Below, piece by piece: positions 7,695-14,799 of a stretch of DNA of 64,000 nt. The stretch covers positions 72,956 through 136,955 of the forward strand of contig CAZGOY010000002.1 of the NCBI GenBank assembly GCA_964527565.1, written 5' to 3'. Positions within the stretch are counted from its first letter, which is position 1. The number at the start of each line of letters is the position of its first letter. This DNA is from JAGXQV01 sp964527565 (GTDB taxonomy: Bacteria; Pseudomonadota; Gammaproteobacteria; Burkholderiales; Sulfuricellaceae). The translations under genes and the position numbers were made by a program. The notes under the pieces were generated by a model that was not told the origin of the DNA, did not search any database, and saw only the letters and a list, made by a program, of their open reading frames with translations.

Positions 7695-8098
7695 GAATCC
7701 TGATGCCAGTTCAGCCATTGCAAACTCTGAACACGAGAAAATTCGCGCACATTGCGCGTCACCAGCGTGGCCTGATAACGCAATGCCGTGGCAGCGATCA
7801 GCGTATCGTGCGGGCCGATGGGCGTGCCAGCGGCCTCAAGTTCGACGCGAATGCGGGCAGCGTGAGCCGCGCATTCGCCATCAAACGGCAAAACCTGCAT
7901 TGGCCGCAGCAAAGCGGCTAACGCTGCCAGACGAGCATTGGCTGCCTCTGGAGGCAAACGCAATAGACCATAACGCAACTCGTATTCCACAATGGCGGGC
8001 ACACCGACATCGGCAGGGGAAAGGGCTTGCAGGCGAGGCACCACCTGCGGGTCGCCGCGAAAGTAGTAACTGATGGTATTGCTGTCGAGAATCAGCAT
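7691..8098 (-). CDS. vapC: VapC-type PIN-domain toxin ribonuclease
   Basis: PIN-domain RNase of about 135 residues, the toxin of a type II toxin-antitoxin pair; the family cleaves tRNA, rRNA or mRNA using an acidic metal site. Visible acidic positions are the N-terminal LILDSNTISYY aspartate, the glutamate in VEYELRYGLL, and the GPHDTLIAATAL aspartate, followed by LVTRNVREFSRV typical of the C-terminal part. I choose the ATG at 8096-8098, which begins MLILDSN as in relatives; a TTG directly after the vapB stop would add three residues. It follows vapB with almost no gap and its stop overlaps the next small ORF. It appears intact. Confidence 0.88.
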   Translation of the reverse strand: MLILDSNTISYYFRGDPQVVPRLQALSPADVGVPAIVEYELRYGLLRLPPEAANARLAALAALLRPMQVLPFDGECAAHAARIRVELEAAGTPIGPHDTLIAATALRYQATLVTRNVREFSRVQSLQWLNWHQDS

Positions 8099-8107
8099 GG
8101 CAGGCAA

Positions 8108-8338
8108 TCAAAAACCCAGGCGAGGCACATCGGCTGCCTGCGAGGCCGGGCTTTCTTCGCACAGGGGAAAATCGGCAAAACGCCCCGCCAAAGCCAGGCA
8201 ATCCTGAGGCCATTCATGGGCAGCGTATTTGCGGATGATCTCCGACACCCAGCGGCTTTTCGATAAACCGTTGGCCTGCGCGGCCTGCTCTACCAGAGCC
8301 TGCGTGGCGTCGTCCAGATATAGCGTGATTTGTGACAT
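8108..8338 (-). CDS. vapB: Ribbon-helix-helix antitoxin of the vapBC pair
   Basis: The 76-residue product begins MSQITLYLDDATQALVEQAA, the beta strand and first helix of a CopG/RHH DNA-binding fold, followed by LSKSRWVSEIIRKYA as the second helix. The C-terminal 25 residues, rich in acidic and proline residues, would bind the toxin. It precedes vapC by a shared junction and has AAGGAG about 8 bases before the ATG. RHH antitoxins repress their own promoter; a consensus-like promoter with an overlapping palindrome lies directly upstream at 8365-8408. Confidence 0.85.
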   Translation of the reverse strand: MSQITLYLDDATQALVEQAAQANGLSKSRWVSEIIRKYAAHEWPQDCLALAGRFADFPLCEESPASQAADVPRLGF

Positions 8339-8364
8339 GGCGGCAGCTCCTTGTAATCAACTTA

Positions 8365-8408
8365 GGCAAGTATATTTCAAAGTATATTTGCCGCAATAAA
8401 TTCGTCAA
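8365..8408 (-). promoter_or_regulatory. vapBC promoter with overlapping operator palindrome
   Basis: On the minus strand TTGACG (8403-8408) and TATACT (8381-8386) are spaced by 16 bases. An imperfect 28-bp palindrome, GGCAAATATAC...TATACTTGCC (8365-8392), covers the -10 box. This is the arrangement expected for autorepression by the RHH antitoxin. It also means the island has its own promoter inside the zwf-pgl operon. Confidence 0.7.
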
Positions 8409-8458
8409 GTCAATCAACGCATCTACTCGCTGCCCTTGCGTTTGCCATCGGATTCAGC

Positions 8459-8477
8459 TGTCAAGGAATCCTTGACA
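8459..8477. promoter_or_regulatory. 19-bp near-perfect palindrome between zwf and vapB
   Basis: TGTCAAGGAATCCTTGACA has 9-bp perfect arms around one central base. It lies 75 bases beyond the zwf stop and 50 bases upstream of the vapBC -35 box. It has no T-tract, so it is more like a protein-binding operator than a terminator. Its binding protein is unknown. Confidence 0.45.
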
Positions 8478-8551
8478 TCTGAATTCATGGGGCGCGTTGC
8501 CTATCCCGAAGGTTTCATGAAAACCCGGCCTTGCCGGACTGACAGGAAGCG

Positions 8552-10036
8552 TTACAACTCGTTGCGCCATTCCTGGTCTTCGCTGTCGAACAGCCGGTTG
8601 GCCTCGTGCAGGCCCCAGGCGCCCGCCGCGTAGGTGTGGATGAAATCGCGCTCCTGCTCCCAGTATTTGATAATGGGATCGACCACGCGCCACGACCATT
8701 CCACTTCGTCGAAACGGATGAACAGGGTGCGGTCGCCCTCGATCACGTCGAGCAGCAGGGTTTCGTAGGCGTCCAGCGGGGTTTCGTGGCTGCGGCGGTA
8801 GGAGGCGTTGAGCTGGATGACACGGGTGTTCATGCCCAAGCCCGGCTGCTTGACGTGCAATTCCATGTGCATCGACTCGGAAGGCTGGATCGACAGCAGT
8901 ATCCAGTTGGGATCGACGCTTTCCAGGGGCGTTTCGCGAAACAGTTGCTGCGGCGGATGGCGAAAGCGGATGGCGATCATGGACATGGACTTGGCCATGC
9001 GCTTGCCGGTGCGCAAGTAGAACGGCACGCCGCGCCAGCGCCAGTTGTCGATGTAGAATTTGGCCGCGACGAAGGTTTCGGTGACGGAATTCTTTTCCAC
9101 CCCCGGTTCGTCCTGGTAACCCGGCACCGGCACGCCGTGGATGCTGCCGGCGGTGTACTGGGCGCGGAAGGCGTGGGCATGGACGGCACGCCGGGGAATC
9201 GGGCGGATCGAGCGCAACACCTTGACCTTTTCGTCGCGCAGGGCGTCGGCCTCCAGCACCGGGGGCGGCTCCATCGCCACCACGGTGAGCAACTGCATCA
9301 GGTGATTCTGCAACATGTCGCGCATTGCCCCGGCCTTGTCGTAGTAATCGGCACGCGTGCCGATGCCGACATCCTCGGCCACGGTGATCTGCACGTGGTC
9401 GATGAAATTGCGGTTCCACAGCGGCTCGATCAGGGTATTAGCGAAACGGAACACCAGCAGGTTCTGCACGGTTTCCTTGCCGAGATAATGATCGATGCGG
9501 AAGATCTGCTCCTCGTCGAAATGGTCGTGCATCAACTTATTCAACAACTGCGCGCTCTCGATGTCCTGGCCAAACGGCTTTTCCACCACCACGCGGTGCA
9601 AACCGCGCGGGCGGTTCAGGCCGACTTCGCTCAGGTTTTTGATCACCGAGGCGAAATCCGCCGGTTTGATGGCCAGATAGAACACGATATTGGAACAGGC
9701 GCCGCTCTTGGGCTTGCCCAGTTCTTCGATGAGCCGCCGGTAGGCATCAAGGTCGTGCAATTCACCGCGCAAATAGCTGAAACGGTCGGCGAAACGGGCA
9801 AACAATCCGGCATCGAAACTGTCCTTGAGCTTTTCCTTGAGCGCCTTTTCCATGAAATCACGCCACTCGACTTGCCCCCATTCGCGGCGCGCGAAGGCGA
9901 TGAAGGAGAGGCTGTCGGGCAGACGCTTGGCCTCTTCCAGGTGGTACAGCGCGGGTAGCAGCTTGATCGCGGCAAGATTGCCGGTCGCGCCGAAAATCAC
10001 GAAGCTGCACGGGTACAGCATGCTGTCTTCGCTCAT
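8552..10036 (-). CDS. zwf: Glucose-6-phosphate 1-dehydrogenase
   Basis: Oxidises glucose 6-phosphate to 6-phosphoglucono-lactone with NAD(P)+, the entry step of the oxidative pentose phosphate pathway. The 494-residue product shows the Rossmann GATGNLA motif at 16-22 (alanine as the last residue where many relatives have DL), and the substrate/catalytic signature RIDHYLGKE at 180-188. The length is normal for the family. The ATG overlaps the gnd stop by one base (TAATG), so gnd and zwf are translationally coupled. The next gene of the pathway, pgl, is displaced by the accessory island. Confidence 0.96.
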   Translation of the reverse strand: MSEDSMLYPCSFVIFGATGNLAAIKLLPALYHLEEAKRLPDSLSFIAFARREWGQVEWRDFMEKALKEKLKDSFDAGLFARFADRFSYLRGELHDLDAYRRLIEELGKPKSGACSNIVFYLAIKPADFASVIKNLSEVGLNRPRGLHRVVVEKPFGQDIESAQLLNKLMHDHFDEEQIFRIDHYLGKETVQNLLVFRFANTLIEPLWNRNFIDHVQITVAEDVGIGTRADYYDKAGAMRDMLQNHLMQLLTVVAMEPPPVLEADALRDEKVKVLRSIRPIPRRAVHAHAFRAQYTAGSIHGVPVPGYQDEPGVEKNSVTETFVAAKFYIDNWRWRGVPFYLRTGKRMAKSMSMIAIRFRHPPQQLFRETPLESVDPNWILLSIQPSESMHMELHVKQPGLGMNTRVIQLNASYRRSHETPLDAYETLLLDVIEGDRTLFIRFDEVEWSWRVVDPIIKYWEQERDFIHTYAAGAWGLHEANRLFDSEDQEWRNEL

Positions 10037-10950
10037 TATTTTGCGCCTTCCTTCACCGCATGGCCGCCAAAGCCCTTGCGCATCATAGCGAGTAGCTTGG
10101 CCGGATAATCATTGTGCCCCTGGGTGGCAAAACGCATCATCAAGGCCAGCGACATCACCGGGGCGGGGATCCCCTGCTCGATGGCCTCATAGGCTGTCCA
10201 GCGCCCCTCGCCGGAATCGGAGACGAAGGGTTCGATGCCGTCCAGTTGCTGGTCGGATTGCAAGACATCGGCGGTCAAATCCAGCAGCCAGGAGCGCACC
10301 ACGCTGCCGTGACGCCACATTTCGCTGATCGCCGCCAGGTCCAGATCGAATTCGCTTTTGCCCTTCATCAACGCCAGCCCCTCGGCGAGCGCCTGCATCA
10401 TGCCGTACTCGATGCCGTTGTGCACCATCTTGACGAAATGGCCTGAACCCACCGGCCCGCAATGCAGCCAGCCCTGATCCGGGGCGGGGGCCAGCACCTT
10501 GAGAAAACGTTCGACCCGCGCCACGGCTTCATTCTTGCCGCCCACCATCAGGGCATAGCCGTTTTCCAGACCCCAGACCCCGCCCGAAACCCCGGCATCG
10601 ACGAAGTGGATGCCCAGTTGCTCCAGCACCGCGCCGCGCTTCACCGAATCCTTGTAAAAGGCGTTTGCGCCGTCGACCACCACATCGCCCTGAGCCAGCA
10701 AGGGCGCCAATTGCTCCAGCACCTGTTTGGTGGCCTCTCCCGCCGGCAACATCAGCCATACCACGCGCGGCTTGTCCAGATCGCCCAGCAGTTCGGGAAT
10801 CGTCGCGCACGCCTTGAGGCCGGTTTCCTGTGCCAGCTTGGCAGTCACCTCGAAACTGCGGTTGAAGGCCGCCACTTTCACCCCGCCGCGTGCCAGCCGC
10901 CGTGCCATGTTGGCGCCCATGCGCCCGAGTCCGATAACGCCGATTTCCAT
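10036..10950 (-). CDS. gnd: 6-phosphogluconate dehydrogenase, decarboxylating, short (GntZ/YqeC) type
   Basis: Converts 6-phosphogluconate to ribulose 5-phosphate, CO2 and NAD(P)H. At 304 residues it is the short form, often NAD-preferring, rather than the 470-residue GndA type. It has GLGRMGANMARRL at 7-19 for the dinucleotide, VSGGVWGLENGYALMVGG and the substrate loop with KMVHNGIEYGMMQ. An AAGGAG ribosome binding site precedes the ATG. It is the first gene of the gnd-zwf-(island)-pgl unit and is divergent from glgA, so carbohydrate oxidation and glycogen synthesis share a control region. Confidence 0.93.
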   Translation of the reverse strand: MEIGVIGLGRMGANMARRLARGGVKVAAFNRSFEVTAKLAQETGLKACATIPELLGDLDKPRVVWLMLPAGEATKQVLEQLAPLLAQGDVVVDGANAFYKDSVKRGAVLEQLGIHFVDAGVSGGVWGLENGYALMVGGKNEAVARVERFLKVLAPAPDQGWLHCGPVGSGHFVKMVHNGIEYGMMQALAEGLALMKGKSEFDLDLAAISEMWRHGSVVRSWLLDLTADVLQSDQQLDGIEPFVSDSGEGRWTAYEAIEQGIPAPVMSLALMMRFATQGHNDYPAKLLAMMRKGFGGHAVKEGAK

Positions 10951-10978
10951 GTCCGCTCCTTGCTGTAGTTCAACCGGA

Positions 10979-11028
10979 AGCCAGTATAGGCCAGCCGCTA
11001 ATGATCGGCCAGTTTTGTTATACTGGCT
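10979..11028. promoter_or_regulatory. Symmetrical divergent promoter region gnd/glgA
   Basis: AGCCAGTATA (10979-10988) and TATACTGGCT (11019-11028) are perfect 10-bp inverted repeats. Each contains a TATACT -10 box, one directed at gnd (minus) and one at glgA (plus, with an extended TGT before it). No good -35 boxes are seen and their positions would overlap, which suggests activator-dependent or mutually exclusive transcription. Confidence 0.55.
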
Positions 11029-11054
11029 CCATCCATTGATTCAAGACGTTAAAC

Positions 11055-12542
11055 ATGACGCCCACAAACCCGCCCCTGAACATCCTATTCGCCACTTCAG
11101 AAATCCAGCCCTTGATCAAGACCGGCGGCTTGGCCGACATAAGCGCCTCGCTACCCGCCGCACTGCGCGAAGCCGGCGCCGACGTGCGCGTGCTGATTCC
11201 CGGTTATCCGACGGTACTGGCTGGTGCGAGCGGCATCCAGTCGCTGTACTGGTTCAACGACTTCTTCAGCTTTGGCGAAGTCCACCTGTTGTCCGCCACC
11301 CTGCCGGATAGCAACGTGCCGCTCATCATCCTCGAATACCCGGCCTTCTATGAACGCAACGGCGGCCCTTACCAGGACGAACTCAAGGCCGACTGGCCCG
11401 ACAACGCGCGCCGCTTCGCCCTGCTCTCGCAAATGGCCGCCTTTCTCGCCTCCGATGCCAGCCCGTTGGAGTTCCATCCCGACGTACTCCAGTGCAACGA
11501 CTGGCAAACCGGCCTGGCACCGGCCTACCTGCATTTCATGCCGGGACGCAAGCCCGCTGTGGTCACCACCATCCACAACCTAGCGTTTCAGGGCATCTTT
11601 CCGCCGCAAACCTGCGCCGAAGTGGGCTTGCCGCCGGAAAGTTTCGCCATCGCCGGCGCGGAGTTTTACGGCAATCTGTCCTTCCTCAAAGCCGGGTTGT
11701 TTTATGCCGATCACATCACCACGGTCAGTCCGCACTATGCCTGGGAAATCCAGCGCGACCCGCTCGGCTTCGGCATGCAGGGGCTGCTGCTGCATCGTAG
11801 CGCCCAGCTCACCGGCATCGTCAACGGCATTGATCTCCAGGAATGGGATCCGGCGAGCGATGTCCATCTGGTGCAAAACTACAGCGACGCCAAACTCGAC
11901 GGCAAGGCCGCCAATAAAAAAGCCTTGCAGGTGCAACTAGGGCTGACCGTGGACGCGGACATCCCGCTGCTGGGCGCCGTGAGCCGCATTTCCTACCAGA
12001 AGGGACTCGACCTGCTGCTGGAAATCGCCCCGGCGCTACTCGCCGAACCCGTTCAGATCGTCATCCTAGGCACCGGCGAGGCCATCCTGGAGCAATCCTT
12101 CGCCCGTCTCGCACAACAGCATCCCGGCCAGGTGGCCGCCATCATCGGCTTCGACGAAAAACTCTCGCACCGCATCGAAGCGGGCCTCGATATTTTCCTC
12201 ATGCCCTCGCGCTTCGAACCGTGCGGACTGAACCAGATGTACAGCCAGCGTTATGGCACCCCCCCGGTGGCCCATGCCACCGGCGGGCTGGTCGACACCA
12301 TCACCGACGCCGATGAAGCCCATTTGCGCGACAAGAGCGCTACCGGTTTTCTCTTCGAGCAGTCCAACGCCAGCGCCCTGCATGACGCCATCCGGCGCGC
12401 CCTGTCGTGTTACCGCAAGCGCAAGACCTGGCGCCAGCTTCAGCACAGCGGCATGCAGCGCGACTTTTCCTGGAATAACAGCGCCGCGCAATATCTGACC
12501 TTGTTCCATTCGCTGCTGGATAAGGAAATGAACCCGGATTGA
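11055..12542 (+). CDS. glgA: Glycogen synthase (ADP-glucose), GT5
   Basis: Elongates alpha-1,4-glucan from ADP-glucose. The 495-residue GT-B enzyme has the N-terminal KTGGLAD ADP-glucose loop at 22-28, a GINGID-type centre (IVNGIDLQEWDP) and the C-terminal nucleotide-binding part with SRFEPCGLNQMYSQRYGT and ATGGLVDT. Length is typical. The two other glycogen synthesis genes, glgB and glgC, lie 10-13 kb away in the same window, so the pathway is regional rather than one operon. The start is the ATG 27 bases after the divergent promoter arm; no better upstream start is evident. Confidence 0.95.
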   Translation: MTPTNPPLNILFATSEIQPLIKTGGLADISASLPAALREAGADVRVLIPGYPTVLAGASGIQSLYWFNDFFSFGEVHLLSATLPDSNVPLIILEYPAFYERNGGPYQDELKADWPDNARRFALLSQMAAFLASDASPLEFHPDVLQCNDWQTGLAPAYLHFMPGRKPAVVTTIHNLAFQGIFPPQTCAEVGLPPESFAIAGAEFYGNLSFLKAGLFYADHITTVSPHYAWEIQRDPLGFGMQGLLLHRSAQLTGIVNGIDLQEWDPASDVHLVQNYSDAKLDGKAANKKALQVQLGLTVDADIPLLGAVSRISYQKGLDLLLEIAPALLAEPVQIVILGTGEAILEQSFARLAQQHPGQVAAIIGFDEKLSHRIEAGLDIFLMPSRFEPCGLNQMYSQRYGTPPVAHATGGLVDTITDADEAHLRDKSATGFLFEQSNASALHDAIRRALSCYRKRKTWRQLQHSGMQRDFSWNNSAAQYLTLFHSLLDKEMNPD

Positions 12543-12618
12543 CCGAAGGCAATGACGGGAACATGGGATGTCGTTTAGTGTCTCCCCTTTTTTAACCCTA
12601 ATCGATAGGATACTTCAG

Positions 12619-13194
12619 ATGAAAAAAAACCTGTTCCCGCTTACCCTCGCGCTGGCCATGAGCGCCAGCCTGGTGCATGCCAACGATGACCTGGCAAAGT
12701 TCCAGGATGACAGCCGCAAGATCGCCAAGGATCTGATGACCCAGCTCGGCGGCGCCCTGCAAAAGGAAATGCAGGCCAACGGCCCCGCCGCCGCCATCAA
12801 GGTGTGCAAGGACCTGGCCCCGGCTGCCGCTTCGGAAATCTCGCGCAAAACCGGCCAGCGCGTGACGCGCGTCTCGCTCAAGGTGCGCAACCCGCAGACC
12901 GGCATGCCGGATGCGTGGGAACAGAAAGTATTGCTGGATTTTGAGCAGCGCCGCGAAAAGGAAAACCCTGCCGGCATGGAATTCGCCGAAGTGGTCTCCG
13001 AACCGCAAGGCAAATACCTGCGTTTCATGAAGGCGATTCCCGTGCAGGATGCCTGCGTGAAGTGCCACGGCACGGTAGACACACTGGTCCAGCCGGTGAA
13101 GGACGCGCTCGCCGCCGAATACCCGCACGACAAGGCCACCGGCTACGCCCCCAGCGAAATCCGCGGCGCTTTCTCGATCAAGAAACCGTTGTAA
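12619..13194 (+). CDS. Exported haem-binding DUF3365 (Tll0287-like) protein
   Basis: The 191-residue product has a cleavable signal peptide (MKKNLFPLTLALAMSASLVHA) and then a domain of the DUF3365 type: IKVCKDLAPAAA, TRVSLKVRNPQTGMPD, EKVLLDFE-like helix and a single c-type haem site CVKCHG, followed by a short tail GAFSIKKPL. Such proteins are periplasmic haem sensors or electron carriers. I start at 12619, where AGGA precedes the ATG and the signal peptide begins; the open frame extends 17 codons upstream without support. It stands alone downstream of glgA and is followed by a strong hairpin. Confidence 0.85.
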   Translation: MKKNLFPLTLALAMSASLVHANDDLAKFQDDSRKIAKDLMTQLGGALQKEMQANGPAAAIKVCKDLAPAAASEISRKTGQRVTRVSLKVRNPQTGMPDAWEQKVLLDFEQRREKENPAGMEFAEVVSEPQGKYLRFMKAIPVQDACVKCHGTVDTLVQPVKDALAAEYPHDKATGYAPSEIRGAFSIKKPL

Positions 13195-13202
13195 TTATCA
13201 CT

Positions 13203-13240
13203 GCGGCCACGAGCTTTGACCTGTGCCAGCTCGTGGCCGC
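13203..13240 (+). terminator. Strong hairpin after the DUF3365 gene
   Basis: GCGGCCACGAGCT (13203-13215) pairs perfectly with AGCTCGTGGCCGC (13228-13240) around a 12-base loop, 9 bases after the stop codon. There is no T-tract, so it may stabilise the 3' end or need Rho rather than act as a classical intrinsic terminator. Confidence 0.55.
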
Positions 13241-13319
13241 TACTCAGCACAATTTCCCCGCGTTCCTCCCCCCGCCCTCGGCAGGCAACTTTCCAGATAA
13301 AATTCAAGGCATAACCCCT

Positions 13320-13348
13320 TTGACAAGGACTATCCTTTTTCGTACCAT
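13320..13348 (+). promoter_or_regulatory. Sigma-70 type promoter for the lipoprotein/flgO-like pair
   Basis: TTGACA (13320-13325) is followed by 17 bases and TACCAT (13343-13348), 34 bases before the lipoprotein start codon. The -35 is perfect and the -10 matches 4 of 6. Confidence 0.5.
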
Positions 13349-13381
13349 CCCGGCTGTCTAACAATATCGGGGACGCAAATA

Positions 13382-14044
13382 ATGAGAAAAATCGGATTGT
13401 CGCTGCTGGTCGCATTGCCTGTCTTGCTTTCCGGATGCGTCTCGCCGGGGCCGGTGGCAACGAACTTCCCCATCAGCGAGCAGAAAAAGGTTCGTCACGC
13501 CCACCACTGGGACGTCGTTGCCGACGACGTGGTGACGCAAACACTGCAATCTCTCGCCAAAAGCAATTACATCGGCAACCAGACGCTGCATGTCCGCCCG
13601 GCGCAGGAAAACACGGCTTTCAACAAGGCATTCCGAAATTTCCTGATTACCAACATGGTCAATCGCGGCCTGCCGGTCAGTTCTTCCAGCCAGAATGCCG
13701 TAGAAGTCCAGTATGAAACCCAGGTTGTCCGCCACGTCAGCGAACGCATCAACTACAAGCCGGGCATCGTCACCATGCTGGCCGGCGGCTTGTATGCCAT
13801 CCATGATCTCGCCCAGTCCGAACCCGTTGCAGCGGCTGTTGCCCTGACGGCGGCGATCGACGTTGCCGGCAGCTTTCAGAACGGCGGGCCGAGCAAGACC
13901 GAGCTGATCGTCACCACTTCGATTACCTCTGGAAACCGCTTCGTGATGCGCAAAACCGACGTGTATTACTTCGACGAAGCCGATGTCGGGCTGTTTCAGG
14001 AACAAGAGCAAAAATCTCGCGAATGGAAGGTCAAGGGCGAATGA
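13382..14044 (+). CDS. Outer-membrane-type lipoprotein, unknown function
   Basis: The 220-residue product starts MRKIGLSLLVALPVLLSGCV, a clear lipobox signal with acylated cysteine near 19 and no aspartate at +2, so outer membrane placement is likely. The rest contains a strongly conserved-looking middle (DDVVTQTLQSLAKSNYIGN and FRNFLITNMVNRGLPV) and a hydrophobic small-residue stretch at about 131-160. Its last codons overlap the next gene (ATGA), which encodes a FlgO-like lipoprotein, so the two probably act together, perhaps in a flagellar or envelope complex. I cannot name the family. Confidence 0.8.
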   Translation: MRKIGLSLLVALPVLLSGCVSPGPVATNFPISEQKKVRHAHHWDVVADDVVTQTLQSLAKSNYIGNQTLHVRPAQENTAFNKAFRNFLITNMVNRGLPVSSSSQNAVEVQYETQVVRHVSERINYKPGIVTMLAGGLYAIHDLAQSEPVAAAVALTAAIDVAGSFQNGGPSKTELIVTTSITSGNRFVMRKTDVYYFDEADVGLFQEQEQKSREWKVKGE

Positions 14045-14625
14045 AAAACATCTACTTTCTTGCCATTCCGGCGCTGCTGTTGACCCTTTCCGGCTGCGAA
14101 ACCGCGCCGGTTTCCGCCAATCACCGCCCTGAACCCAGCTACGAGGACGCTGCCGCGAACAAGTTCACCCAGGCCAATTACGCCGCCGTGGACAACCTGC
14201 TCGCTTCCTTGAAGGCGCCGCTCAATCCGGGCACGCCCATTATCGTCGCAACGCTGGTCAATATCGACGCGCTGACTGAATCCTCGCGTCTCGGGCGGCT
14301 GGTGTCGGAACAACTCGGCGCCCGCCTCACGCGCCTGGGCTATTCGGTTGTCGAACTCAAGCTGCGCGGCGACATTTTCGTCAAACAGCGCGAGGGAGAA
14401 CTGTTGCTTTCACGCGAAGTGCGCGACATCACCACCAGCCACAAGGCACACGCCGTGCTGGTCGGCACCTATTCGGAAGCGCGCGATTTCGCCTATCTGA
14501 ACCTGAAAGTCGTCGGCGTGCAAAACAATATCGCGCTGGCGGCACACGATTACACCCTGCCCATCGACACCAATGTCCGCGAATTGCTGGCACCACCCAA
14601 AAAGACGCGCAACGGCACCCACTAA
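14041..14625 (+). CDS. FlgO-like outer membrane lipoprotein
   Basis: The 194-residue product has a lipoprotein signal (LLLTLSGCE, cysteine near 18) and then a FlgO-domain pattern: NLLASLKAPLNPGTPIIVA, LVNIDALTESSRLGRLVSEQ, LTRLGYSVVELKLRG, and a HAVLVGTYSEARDFAYLNLKVV strand region. FlgO is an outer membrane protein needed for flagellar stability in Vibrio. The ATG overlaps the stop of the upstream lipoprotein gene. FlgP- and FlgT-like genes are 5-7 kb away, which supports a flagellar role, although no flagellar structural genes are present in the window. Function in envelope rather than flagellum remains possible. Confidence 0.75.
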   Translation: MKNIYFLAIPALLLTLSGCETAPVSANHRPEPSYEDAAANKFTQANYAAVDNLLASLKAPLNPGTPIIVATLVNIDALTESSRLGRLVSEQLGARLTRLGYSVVELKLRGDIFVKQREGELLLSREVRDITTSHKAHAVLVGTYSEARDFAYLNLKVVGVQNNIALAAHDYTLPIDTNVRELLAPPKKTRNGTH

Positions 14626-14653
14626 GCACCCCGCCAGCGTAACCTTCATTTCC

Positions 14654-14690
14654 AAATGAAAATTCGGGCCCCTGCGCCCGATTTTCATTT
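14654..14690 (+). terminator. Intrinsic terminator after the flgO-like gene
   Basis: AAATGAAAATTCGGGC pairs with GCCCGATTTTCATTT around a short C-rich loop. The A/T-rich stem base gives T-runs on both strands, so it could stop transcription from either side. It lies about 30 bases after the stop codon. Confidence 0.7.
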
Positions 14691-14799
14691 TGGCACGCCT
14701 GCCTTGTACTTGACCAGAATACTGGTGACGACGGCTGCCCTTGAGATGATTCGCCATCCAGCGTGATGAACTTCCATTAAAAGCGGCTATCATAGCACC

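Larger units (their letters stand above)
883..8551. mobile_element. Accessory island interrupting the gnd-zwf-pgl operon
   Basis: The stretch between the zwf stop and the pgl ribosome binding site is filled with defence and toxin-antitoxin type genes, all on the minus strand and so collinear with the host operon. No integrase or transposase is seen inside it. A 122-bp direct repeat of the pgl 5' end occurs inside its upstream part and again at its downstream edge, which suggests acquisition by homologous recombination or duplication rather than by a transposon. A shorter similar pair occurs around 6926-6950 and 8479-8503. The boundaries are inferred from gene content. Confidence 0.6.
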
